This document shows, piece by piece, positions 33,871 to 41,595 of a DNA stretch of 64,000 bases (within the stretch, counting starts at the first letter, position 1; each line of letters starts with the position of its first letter). The position numbers and the translations under genes were made by a program. This DNA is from Paenibacillus alba (GTDB lineage Bacteria; Bacillota; Bacilli; Paenibacillales; NBRC-103111): the NCBI RefSeq assembly GCF_013204855.1, contig NZ_JABMKZ010000035.1, positions 21,654 through 85,653 on the forward strand, written 5' to 3'. Below the pieces are notes generated by a model, which worked only from the letters and a program-made list of their open reading frames with translations, had not been told where the DNA came from and did no database searches.

Positions 33871-35076
33871 TTATTTATTTGCTCCGTTTATGATACTAAG
33901 CGAATTGGTAAGTGCAGATTTGGACTGGCTGGCAACAGGTTTTCCTGAACGAACTGCTGCCAATACAGCGTCAATAGTTCCATCAATTTGGGTCCATGTT
34001 TTGCCATCTATTTTCCTAAGCTTAGGCTCAAATGTATCCCATTGGTGTTCCAAATCGTCAGCCCCTTTTTTCGCTGAAACAAAGTCATTTGAGTTTACAA
34101 AATTCAACATATCGCTCTCGATTTTAATAAAATCTGTTAATTGTCCAGCTAATGTAGCTTGTGTAGAATCGGTTTGCGATGCTATCTTATTGCTTAACCC
34201 AACATAACCGCCTATACCCACAAATAAGAAAATACACAGTACCACAACGGTTTGCGTCAAAACTTTGTTCTTGCTTCCATTTACTTGGTTTGTTTCTGCT
34301 GTTTCATTTTTTGACGTTGCATCAAATTTGGTAACTGCAAGAAAAACAATTATCGCTAAAATAGCTATAAGAAAAATTACACTAGTTACTGTTGTCCCCA
34401 AACCTAACGCGCCATTCGTTTTTGGTTGAGAGAGGTAATCCCCTAATGACGCTCCGAGAGGACGAGTAAGAATATACGCAATCCAAAACGCTAATATCCC
34501 ATCAAGTTTCAAAAATTTCCATGCTAAGAATACGCAGGCTATTATAATAACGACTGTTGTTCCTGTGAGAAGATAACCAAGACCGAGTTGCTCGGAAAAT
34601 AAATCGCCGACTGCTGTTCCAAGTGCAAATGTGAAAAGAATGGTAAGCCAATAGAAAACCTCTCTTTTTTTTGTATAAATCGAGTGTATCGAGAGTGTTT
34701 TTTCACTAAGATACCAAAGAAGAAAAGTTAATCCTAGCAGCACGGAAAAAACGACGGTACTAGTCTCAAGGGGTATTCCGACATTGTCTGTCAAATTATC
34801 AGTTACCAACGTCCCAAATACGCTAATAAGCACAACCGTTAGCCAATAAATGCCTGGAACATATTTAGTTGCTTTGAATTGAAGAATCAATACGATGAAA
34901 AACGCTATTCCCATAATTATTGTAGTGAGAGTTAAACCAAATCCGAGACTGAAATTTAGGAAATCAGCAAATGTTTCACCGACAGTTGTGCATAAAACCT
35001 TGACTATCCAGAAGAAAATAGTAAGTTCTGGCACCTTGTTAAGTAAAATTTTCAATTTATTTTGGTTAGCTTCCAT
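33871..35076 (-). CDS. COG4705-like membrane-anchored protein
   Basis: 401 residues. Residues about 1-265 have eight or more membrane segments in pseudo-repeats, each with the phrase KVLCTTVGETFADFL, VFGTLVTDNLTD, ALGTAVGDLFSEQLG or PLGASLGDYLSQP, typical of COG4705 membrane proteins. A further membrane segment (about 275-297) is followed by an extracytoplasmic helical domain of about 105 residues (FIKIESDMLNFVNSNDFVSAKKGADDLEHQWDTFEPKLRKID), an unusual addition. Function unknown. AGGAAG precedes ATG 35076. Adjacent to the anion transporter on the same strand but separated by a hairpin. Confidence 0.8.
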   Translation of the reverse strand: MEANQNKLKILLNKVPELTIFFWIVKVLCTTVGETFADFLNFSLGFGLTLTTIIMGIAFFIVLILQFKATKYVPGIYWLTVVLISVFGTLVTDNLTDNVGIPLETSTVVFSVLLGLTFLLWYLSEKTLSIHSIYTKKREVFYWLTILFTFALGTAVGDLFSEQLGLGYLLTGTTVVIIIACVFLAWKFLKLDGILAFWIAYILTRPLGASLGDYLSQPKTNGALGLGTTVTSVIFLIAILAIIVFLAVTKFDATSKNETAETNQVNGSKNKVLTQTVVVLCIFLFVGIGGYVGLSNKIASQTDSTQATLAGQLTDFIKIESDMLNFVNSNDFVSAKKGADDLEHQWDTFEPKLRKIDGKTWTQIDGTIDAVLAAVRSGKPVASQSKSALTNSLSIINGANK

Positions 35077-35216
35077 ACATAACTTCCTTTCTTTGCAGTG
35101 AGATTAAAGTAACATTAATATAGTTAGATTAGAGCAGCATTAGAAAACTAATAACAATTACAAAAAAATCTACGTAATTAATGGTTTGAATAAAGGACTC
35201 TATACAAGCAAATAAA

Positions 35217-35241
35217 GGAGCTGCCTCGGCAGCTCCTTTTG
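35217..35241. terminator. perfect terminator hairpin in a divergent intergenic region
   Basis: GGAGCTGCC (35217-35225) pairs perfectly with GGCAGCTCC (35228-35236), followed by TTTT on the plus strand. Both neighbours point away from it, so no known gene ends here. Confidence 0.75.
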
Positions 35242-35285
35242 ACTTTTTCACAAAATAATCGTTTTTGTACAAATCTTCAGGAAGA

Positions 35286-35295
35286 AAAACGTTTC
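35286..35295. promoter_or_regulatory. distal LacI-type operator
   Basis: AAAACGTTTC, one base from the perfect palindrome at 35425. With flanks, 13 bases (AATCGAAACGTTT on the minus strand) are shared in inverted orientation. Centre-to-centre distance 139 bp. Confidence 0.5.
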
Positions 35296-35388
35296 GATTA
35301 GATAAAAAACAAGTTTATATCGGATATTTTCATATAATTAAGGCGAAATAAATCGTTTTAGATGGTCGATATAGTAAAATCAACTACA

Positions 35389-35434
35389 TTGACGCCTATT
35401 TTAATAGTGTTTATAATATAAATCGAAACGTTTC
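35389..35434 (+). promoter_or_regulatory. promoter and proximal LacI-type operator of the GH94 gene
   Basis: TTGACG (35389-35394), 17 bases, TATAAT (35412-35417), a near-perfect sigma-A promoter. The perfect palindrome GAAACGTTTC (35425-35434) covers the expected transcription start, so a bound repressor would block initiation. The LacI gene after the enzyme is the likely repressor. Confidence 0.75.
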
Positions 35435-35500
35435 TATTGAAAGGGAAATGCATGAGACCGAGACTACACTACCGTCGGTACGAGGAAAGAGAGTGACACT

Positions 35501-38500
35501 ATGACAACTGCCAAACAAGCGGGTTTTCAACTGAAGGCGGGAAATGTACAGTTTTCCTTCCTGAGCAGTGGGGATATTCGCGAAATTACGTATAAAAATA
35601 TAATGATTAACCAATGGATCGCCAACCCCATCGATGGCTCTTTAAATAACCTGTATTTGCGCATACATAGCTCCAAAGGGATCAAAGCTGTGCCTCTGAT
35701 GGGTGTTCGCTCTGCAAGCCTCGTCCAGTATTCGGAATCCCAAGTCACCTGGGAAGGTTCTGTAGAAGGACTTGATTACGAATTAACTTTTCATCTGACG
35801 CCGGATGATATTTGGTTTTGGGAAGTGAAGGTACAAGGGAACGGCGCAGATGTGGACGTCATTTATGGACAGGATATCGGTCTCGCCGATAAAGGGGCTG
35901 TCCGCAGCAATGAAGCGTATTTATCGCAATACATCGACCACGCTGTCTTCGCAAATGGACAGAACGGATATGCCGTCTGCTCCCGCCTAAACATGCCGCA
36001 GCAGGGGGGATTCCCCTACTTGCAGCAAGGCGGTCTGACCCCATTAGTCGGATACTCGACCGATGGTTTCCAGTTTCACGGTTTATCCTATAAGGAAACA
36101 AACGTACCGGAGGCGCTCAGCCGAAACACGTTGGCTAACGAAGTGTACCAGTACGAATTCGCATTCACTGCGCTGCAATCCCAGCGTGTGAAGGTGAACG
36201 GCGCAGCGCGCTTTGTCTTCTATACCCTATTCAAGCAGGATCATCCGGAGACCATTAAAGCTTTGGAATTCGAAGCCGATGTGTTGCAGGCTTGGGAAAA
36301 AGCGGGTAGCAGAAACAACGAACTTAGCCATCGGCTGGACAAGACGATCCTGTCCAGCAATATCGGTGAGCCGCTTACCACCTTGTCAATGACCAAGGAA
36401 GAGCTGGAGCATTATTTCCCGAATCGGCGTCAGGAAGAATTTGATGGGGAGATGCTGCTGTCCTTTTTCACGGAAACACATGAACATGTGGTTCTGAAGG
36501 ACAAAGAACTTCGCGTTGAGCGCCCGCACGGTCATATCCTCATGTCAGGAGATAATGCCCGCCTGAAGGAAGATGTGATGACTACCACTGCCTATATGTA
36601 TGGTATTTTTAATTCGCAGGTCGTGGTCGGAAACACGTCCTTCAATAAAATGCTGACTAATGCACGCAACGCCTTGAATGTGATGAAAACGTCAGGGCAG
36701 CGTATTTATATAGAGGTTGAGGGCTTATACCGCTTGCTCACCATGCCGTCCATGTTCGAGCTCGGCTTCAACTATGCTCGCTGGTATTACAAAACGGCCG
36801 ATGATACCCTTGTTATCACGAACTTGACGGCTGTTGACACGCCGGAGATTCATCTGCAGGTTCGTTCACTAAGCGGCAAATCTTACCGTTTCCTCGTAAC
36901 GAATCAGGTGACTATGAACAACAATGAGTATGAAACGCCATTTAGACTCCAAGAGGACGGTCAAACGGTGTCTTTCTACGCCGATTCGGCATCCGACAGC
37001 GCGAAGGTCTGGCCGCATCTGTGTTACCGAATGCGAGTCGAAGGCGCGGACATGAAGGTAGCTAATGAGGCTCATCTGGCGCCAAACATCCAGCCGCTTG
37101 CCGCTTCCCTTGTTGTATTGGAGCTTGGCGCCAGCAGCGCATGGAGCTTAACCATCCTGGGACTTCTGCGGGGGGAAGAACTGACGTTCACAGAAGTGGA
37201 TACCGCAGCTGAGATAGTAGGATATCGGGACTTTTTGGCCACGGTTATGAACGGGTTTCACCTGTCGCAAGGCGATGGCGCAGCTGACAGTCTGGACAAG
37301 GTAAACACGATTGCTTGGTGGTACACGCACAACATGCTCGTCCATTACTCAGTCCCTCATGGCTTGGAGCAGTATGGCGGGGCCGCTTGGGGAACACGGG
37401 ACGTGTGCCAAGGACCGGCAGAATATTTCCTGGCGACGCAGAAATATGGTGAAGTCCGCGACATTATCAAAATGGTTTTCGCCCACCAGTACGAAGACGA
37501 CGGAAACTGGCCTCAGTGGTTTATGTTTGACCGCTATGCGGCGATCCAGCAGGAAGAAAGCCACGGCGATATCATCGTGTGGCCGCTGAAAGTGCTGAGT
37601 GATTATTTGGCAGCGACGAAAGATTATGACTTCCTTCAAGAAAAAGTGCCATATACGAAGCGGCATGTTTGTGAGTTTACCGAAGAGTCGGCTACGATAT
37701 ATGAACATGCCAAGAAAGAGATTGCCTACATCAAGCAGCATTTCCTGCATGGCACTCATCTTTCTTCGTATGGCGATGGCGATTGGGATGACACGCTCCA
37801 GCCAGCCAACGCGCAGCTCAAACAATATATGGTCAGCAGTTGGACCGTTGCTCTGACTTATCAGGTGTTCAATCAGTTGTCCGCGGTACTTGAGGAAGCC
37901 GACGAACGGATGGCAGCTGAGCTAAAAGGTTTGGCGGCCGGCATTCAAGCCGACTTTAACCGCTTCATGCTGGGAACGGGCGTCATTCCGGGCTTTGTGT
38001 ATATGGAGGAGCCGGAAAAGGCAGAGCTGATGCTGCATCCGACAGACACCAAGACAGGTATTCAATATCGTCTGCTTCCGATGACGCGCAGCATGATCGG
38101 TGAACTGCTGACAGAGGAACAGGCAAATTCTCATTATAAGCTCATTAAGAACGAACTGTATTTCCCAGACGGCGTTCGTCTGATGAACCGTCCTGCCAAC
38201 TATGATGGCGGTGTCAGTACGAATTTCAAGCGGGCTGAGCAAGCGGCCAACTTCGGACGGGAGATCGGCCTGCAATACGTCCACGCTCACATCCGTTTCG
38301 TAGAGGCGATGGCCAAATTGGGCAAACCAGGCGAAGCTTGGAAGGGGCTTGAGATGATTAATCCTGTTGGCATCCGTGATGTTGTACCAAACGCGGAGCT
38401 GCGTCAGAGCAACACTTACTTCAGCAGCTCAGACGGGAAATTCAACACTCGTTATGAAGCACAGGATCGTTTCGGGGAGCTGAAGGCAGGCAGCGTAGCG

Positions 38501-38845
38501 GTTAAAGGCGGATGGCGAATTTATTCCAGCGGCCCGGGAATTTATATGAACCAGCTGATTTCTAACGTTCTGGGTATTCGTTTGGACGGCGGCGACCTAG
38601 TCATCGATCCCGTATTGCCCGAACAATTGGACGGGCTGCGGTTCGATTTTATGGTAAAGGGAAGTCCAGTTACATTCACCTACCATATCAAGGGTCGTGC
38701 GGAAAGTTATGTGAAGGTTAACGGGGAAGAAACGACTGCGGCAGCAACCGCCAACCGTTACCGTCAGGGTGGACTTCGCATCAGAGGGCAGCATCTAAGC
38801 AGTCTGTTAAACGAGGATGCAAATCTAATTGACGTATACGTGTAA
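35501..38845 (+). CDS. GH94-type phosphorylase, probably 1,2-beta-oligoglucan phosphorylase
   Basis: 1114 residues, no signal peptide. Beta-sandwich N-terminal half and an (alpha/alpha)6 barrel with the GH94 signature WGTRDVCQGPAEYFLATQKYGEV and GNWPQWFMFDRY, then HGDIIVWPLKVLSDYL. GDGDWDDT lies at about residues 757-765, where this clan carries its catalytic acid. The length closely matches characterised 1,2-beta-oligoglucan phosphorylases (about 1110 residues), unlike the 800-residue cellobiose enzymes. Such enzymes split beta-1,2-glucan oligomers with phosphate to glucose-1-phosphate in the cytosol. The LacI gene downstream and the operators upstream form a self-contained induction unit. 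Specificity is inferred from architecture. Confidence 0.83.
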   Translation: MTTAKQAGFQLKAGNVQFSFLSSGDIREITYKNIMINQWIANPIDGSLNNLYLRIHSSKGIKAVPLMGVRSASLVQYSESQVTWEGSVEGLDYELTFHLTPDDIWFWEVKVQGNGADVDVIYGQDIGLADKGAVRSNEAYLSQYIDHAVFANGQNGYAVCSRLNMPQQGGFPYLQQGGLTPLVGYSTDGFQFHGLSYKETNVPEALSRNTLANEVYQYEFAFTALQSQRVKVNGAARFVFYTLFKQDHPETIKALEFEADVLQAWEKAGSRNNELSHRLDKTILSSNIGEPLTTLSMTKEELEHYFPNRRQEEFDGEMLLSFFTETHEHVVLKDKELRVERPHGHILMSGDNARLKEDVMTTTAYMYGIFNSQVVVGNTSFNKMLTNARNALNVMKTSGQRIYIEVEGLYRLLTMPSMFELGFNYARWYYKTADDTLVITNLTAVDTPEIHLQVRSLSGKSYRFLVTNQVTMNNNEYETPFRLQEDGQTVSFYADSASDSAKVWPHLCYRMRVEGADMKVANEAHLAPNIQPLAASLVVLELGASSAWSLTILGLLRGEELTFTEVDTAAEIVGYRDFLATVMNGFHLSQGDGAADSLDKVNTIAWWYTHNMLVHYSVPHGLEQYGGAAWGTRDVCQGPAEYFLATQKYGEVRDIIKMVFAHQYEDDGNWPQWFMFDRYAAIQQEESHGDIIVWPLKVLSDYLAATKDYDFLQEKVPYTKRHVCEFTEESATIYEHAKKEIAYIKQHFLHGTHLSSYGDGDWDDTLQPANAQLKQYMVSSWTVALTYQVFNQLSAVLEEADERMAAELKGLAAGIQADFNRFMLGTGVIPGFVYMEEPEKAELMLHPTDTKTGIQYRLLPMTRSMIGELLTEEQANSHYKLIKNELYFPDGVRLMNRPANYDGGVSTNFKRAEQAANFGREIGLQYVHAHIRFVEAMAKLGKPGEAWKGLEMINPVGIRDVVPNAELRQSNTYFSSSDGKFNTRYEAQDRFGELKAGSVAVKGGWRIYSSGPGIYMNQLISNVLGIRLDGGDLVIDPVLPEQLDGLRFDFMVKGSPVTFTYHIKGRAESYVKVNGEETTAAATANRYRQGGLRIRGQHLSSLLNEDANLIDVYV

Positions 38846-38853
38846 GCGGAAGC

Positions 38854-38878
38854 GGCGATCTCTTGAGGTCGCCTTTTC
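38854..38878 (+). terminator. intrinsic terminator after the GH94 gene
   Basis: GGCGATC (38854-38860) pairs with GGTCGCC (38867-38873) with one wobble, then TTTTC. Confidence 0.65.
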
Positions 38879-38944
38879 ATATAGGAAGACATCTTTATGA
38901 TATAGTAGAAGGAAATGAGAGTGTGAAGGTTAGGAGCGGTTTGT

Positions 38945-39910
38945 GTGATCAGCATTAAAGATATTGCGAAAAAAGCGGGTGTTTCCATATCGACGGTTTC
39001 CTACGCGCTTAACGGTAATCCCAAGGTAACGGAGGAAACGAGTGCAAGGATTCTGAAGATCGCGAATGAACTGAACTACGTTCCGAATGCCGCAGCAAGA
39101 ACTTTAAAAACACGGGTCTCCAAAATCATCGGCGTTTATTTGACGGATTTCAGTGGTGCGTTTTACGGTGAACTTCTGCAGGGGATGAAGGAGGTACTGA
39201 ACCAAAGCGGCTATGATCTTATTGTCTGCAGCGGTTCCTACTCTCACCAGTGGCTGCCGCAGCGTATGATTGACGGGGCTATTGTCCTTGACCACTCGTT
39301 CTCAAGCGAAGAACTGATGCAATTGGCTGATCGCGGGCATAAACTGGTCGTGATGGACCGGGAGCTGAACCATCCGAACGTAAATCAGGTCCTTTTGGAC
39401 AACAAAGCGGGAGCCTCCCTGGCCTTGGAATATTTGATCGATAAAGGCCATCGAAAACTGTATGTCGTAACAGGACCGCAGGGCTCCTACGATTCCAAAC
39501 AGCGGCTTCAGGCCATCAAACAAACTGTTGGACGGAGCTCCGACGTGGTGTGCACCCAGATCGAGGGGAAGTTCGACAAGGATTCTGGCGAGCTTGCGGC
39601 CAAGCAGATCATACGGGAGTACACAGAACCTGCGGCGGTTTTTTGCTTGAACGATGAAATGGCCATAGGGCTTTATAACACGTTGGTGAAAGCGGACTTC
39701 CGAATCGGAGAAGAAATTCACATCATCGGCTTCGACAATATCGAGCTGACCGAATATACCCAGCCGCGCCTTGCAACGATTGATTATTCCAAGCGCAAGT
39801 GGGGTGCCCTGGCGTCTGAGCAGCTTATCAAGTTGATTGCGGGGGAAACGGTAGAGCATGAGCGTATTTATGTTACGCTAGTCGCAGGTGAGTCGGTTGG
39901 AGATGCTTAA
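38945..39910 (+). CDS. LacI-family transcriptional repressor
   Basis: 321 residues from GTG 38945, with AGGAGCGG upstream. LacI helix-turn-helix at 3-25 (IKDIAKKAGVSISTVSYALNG) and hinge helix (YVPNAAARTLKTR). The periplasmic-binding-like core has KIIGVYLTDFSGAFYGELLQG, ALEYLIDKGHRKLYVVTGP, AVFCLNDEMAIGLYN and EIHIIGFDNIELTEYTQPRLATIDY. It probably represses the upstream phosphorylase through the two AACGTT-centred operators, released by a glucan oligosaccharide or its product; ligand is inferred from context. Confidence 0.92.
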   Translation: MISIKDIAKKAGVSISTVSYALNGNPKVTEETSARILKIANELNYVPNAAARTLKTRVSKIIGVYLTDFSGAFYGELLQGMKEVLNQSGYDLIVCSGSYSHQWLPQRMIDGAIVLDHSFSSEELMQLADRGHKLVVMDRELNHPNVNQVLLDNKAGASLALEYLIDKGHRKLYVVTGPQGSYDSKQRLQAIKQTVGRSSDVVCTQIEGKFDKDSGELAAKQIIREYTEPAAVFCLNDEMAIGLYNTLVKADFRIGEEIHIIGFDNIELTEYTQPRLATIDYSKRKWGALASEQLIKLIAGETVEHERIYVTLVAGESVGDA

Positions 39911-39975
39911 TCGGCTGCTGGCATACGCAGACCACCCCCACATAGGCATTGTCCGCCGCTCGCCGATTTTGAAAA

Positions 39976-40102
39976 CCTGCATAAGTGCAGGCTTTTCCGA
40001 TCAAATCGTGTGGAAATCGAGAAAGCCTGCGATTATGCAGGCTTTTTAGGCATTTTCATCCTGTAATCGCGAAAAGGCCATTAAAGGATGCATAATCGCA
40101 GG
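39976..40102 (+). repeat. palindrome array B (three CCTGC-N6-GCAGG units)
   Basis: Units at 39976-39991, 40026-40041 and 40087-40102 (variant GATGC arm). Starts are 50 and 61 bp apart. The fourth unit of the other arrays is missing. The spacer between units 2 and 3 has the TTTTCATCCTG...GAAAAGGC phrase also found in array D. Confidence 0.88.
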
Positions 40103-40253
40103 AATATGCGAAATATACGGACCGCCCGTTTTGAACAAACGAGAGTTCATCATTTCGATATCTTGCTGTTATATTCGGCAATACGTACAAGAGCTTATTT
40201 GCGGGGTTATACTGTTCGTGAAGGTGAACGGAAAATTGGAGGAGGAGATCTTC

Positions 40254-40967
40254 ATGCGCGAGATTCCCGCAATTAGCATTGCCGATGTGGATTGGAATGA
40301 AATCCAGCAATCGCTGGACGAGTACGGTTATGCCAAACTGCCTAAATTGTTAAGCATAACGGATTGCCACGATATCATCAGCACTTATGCAGATGAAAGC
40401 CATTTTCGAACGACCATTGATATGGCCAGATACCGCTTTGGAGTTGGAGAGTACAAGTATTACAATGCGCCTCTGCCATCTTTGCTGCAGCAGCTGCGTG
40501 AGGGATTGTATCCTAATCTTGCTGTAACAGCTAATCGCTGGTTAGAACAATTGGGTCATCATGCTAGTTATCCGGCAACTCTGGCGGAATTCCTGGCACA
40601 ATGTCATCAAGAAGGGCAGAACCGGCCAACTCCCTTGATCCTGAAATATGAGGCAGGGGGATATAATTGTTTACATCAGGATTTATATGGGAAGGTGTTC
40701 TTTCCTTTTCAGGTCGTATTTGCGCTTAATCAAAAAGAAGAGGATTTCACGGGCGGGGAGTTTCTATTGGTGGAGCAGCGGCCGCGGGCGCAGAGTCGTG
40801 GGCATGTCATCACCTTGCATCAAGGGGAAGGTCTGATCTTTCCAACCAATCATCGGCCTGTTTCAGGAACGCGCGGCTATTATAGAACGACGCTTAGGCA
40901 CGGCATAAGCACAGTAACTACAGGTACAAGGTATAGTTTGGGCATTATTTTTCATGATGCGAAATAG
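40254..40967 (+). CDS. 2OG-Fe(II) oxygenase of the Oxygenase-NA (PF09859-like) type
   Basis: 237 residues from ATG 40254, which follows GGAGGAG; longer upstream readings have no ribosome site. The C-terminal half has the family signature YNCLHQDLYGKVFFPFQ with the iron-binding H141-x-D143, then FTGGEFLLVEQRPRAQSRG, NHRPVSGTRGYYRTTLRHG with distal His and Arg for 2-oxoglutarate, and GIIFHDAK at the end. This type has been annotated as AlkB-like or as damaged-nucleic-acid oxygenase; the real substrate is uncertain. It lies alone after array B. Confidence 0.85.
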   Translation: MREIPAISIADVDWNEIQQSLDEYGYAKLPKLLSITDCHDIISTYADESHFRTTIDMARYRFGVGEYKYYNAPLPSLLQQLREGLYPNLAVTANRWLEQLGHHASYPATLAEFLAQCHQEGQNRPTPLILKYEAGGYNCLHQDLYGKVFFPFQVVFALNQKEEDFTGGEFLLVEQRPRAQSRGHVITLHQGEGLIFPTNHRPVSGTRGYYRTTLRHGISTVTTGTRYSLGIIFHDAK

Positions 40968-41026
40968 ACGGTAATTTTTGTCTTTGGCAGATTCACCGTG
41001 AGCCTGTATTCGTAAAAGATACGATT

Positions 41027-41035
41027 TGTTATAAT
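41027..41035 (+). promoter_or_regulatory. extended -10 promoter of the CadC-like gene
   Basis: TGT followed by TATAAT (41030-41035), an extended -10 element; the -35 region is weak. The start codon is 40 bases downstream. Confidence 0.5.
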
Positions 41036-41075
41036 GTAAGAAGAAACGAAGAAAGAAGGAGGCTGCATCAGAATC

Positions 41076-41441
41076 ATGGAGCGAATTACAATTGATGAAT
41101 GTGAAGAAACATGCGGAGGATCGGAGCAGGGTTGCGAGCATATAAAGAACTCACTGATAGATGGCTTAGCTTCTGAAGAAATGGCTCAATTGTTCAAAGC
41201 GTTAGGTGATCCTACCCGAATCAAAATGATTTACGCGCTTTCGCAAAAAGAGTTATGTGTTCACGACTTATCCTATGTGCTGGACATGGGCCAATCGGCC
41301 GTTTCCCATCAACTGCGTTATTTAAGGAATTTACGAATTGTGAAACGGAGAAAAGTTGGAAAGACGGTATACTACTCACTTGAAGATGAGCATGTAGAGC
41401 AGGTTTTTTTGCAAACGTACAAGCATATTTCGCATAAATAA
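41076..41441 (+). CDS. ArsR/SmtB-family metal-sensing repressor, CadC-like
   Basis: 121 residues. N-terminal Cys-rich arm (DECEETCGGSEQGCEH), winged helix with LFKALGDPTRIKMIYALSQKELCVHDLSYVLDMGQSAVSHQLRYLRNLRIVKRRKVGKTVYYSL. The recognition-helix motif ELCVHDL has one Cys and one His in place of the CadC ELCVCDL pair. The final helix DEHVEQVFLQTYKHISHK has the Asp/His/His pattern of the alpha-5 zinc site. It should release DNA on binding Zn, Cd or Pb and control the adjacent P-type ATPase. AAGGAGG is 14 bases upstream, a long spacing. Confidence 0.9.
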   Translation: MERITIDECEETCGGSEQGCEHIKNSLIDGLASEEMAQLFKALGDPTRIKMIYALSQKELCVHDLSYVLDMGQSAVSHQLRYLRNLRIVKRRKVGKTVYYSLEDEHVEQVFLQTYKHISHK

Positions 41442-41454
41442 GGAAACAGGCAAG

Positions 41455-41488
41455 GTGTCCACAATTGGGCGCTTTTTTCTTTTTTTAG
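41455..41488 (+). terminator. intrinsic terminator between repressor and ATPase genes
   Basis: GTGTCC (41455-41460) pairs with GGGCGC (41467-41472) through two G-T pairs, followed by two T tracts. Confidence 0.6.
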
Positions 41489-41500
41489 GTGGCAAATGGA

Positions 41501-41564
41501 TTGACTTTCCATTCATGGAATGATTATAATCAGCTTATTACGTTATATATGAACATATGCTCAT
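41501..41564 (+). promoter_or_regulatory. promoter and ArsR-type operator of the metal ATPase gene
   Basis: TTGACT (41501-41506), 18 bases, TATAAT (41525-41530). At 41549-41564 the near-perfect palindrome ATGAACATATGCTCAT has the TGAAC-N4-GCTCA core typical of ArsR/SmtB operators, about 12 bp past the expected start, where binding would block transcription. Confidence 0.65.
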
Positions 41565-41595
41565 TTATTGTTTTATATCGAGGGAGCTGACGACA

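Noticed and set aside
35857..38794. Several antisense frames within the GH94 and LacI genes
   Set aside because: Composition and lack of ribosome sites mark them as shadows of the strongly supported sense genes.
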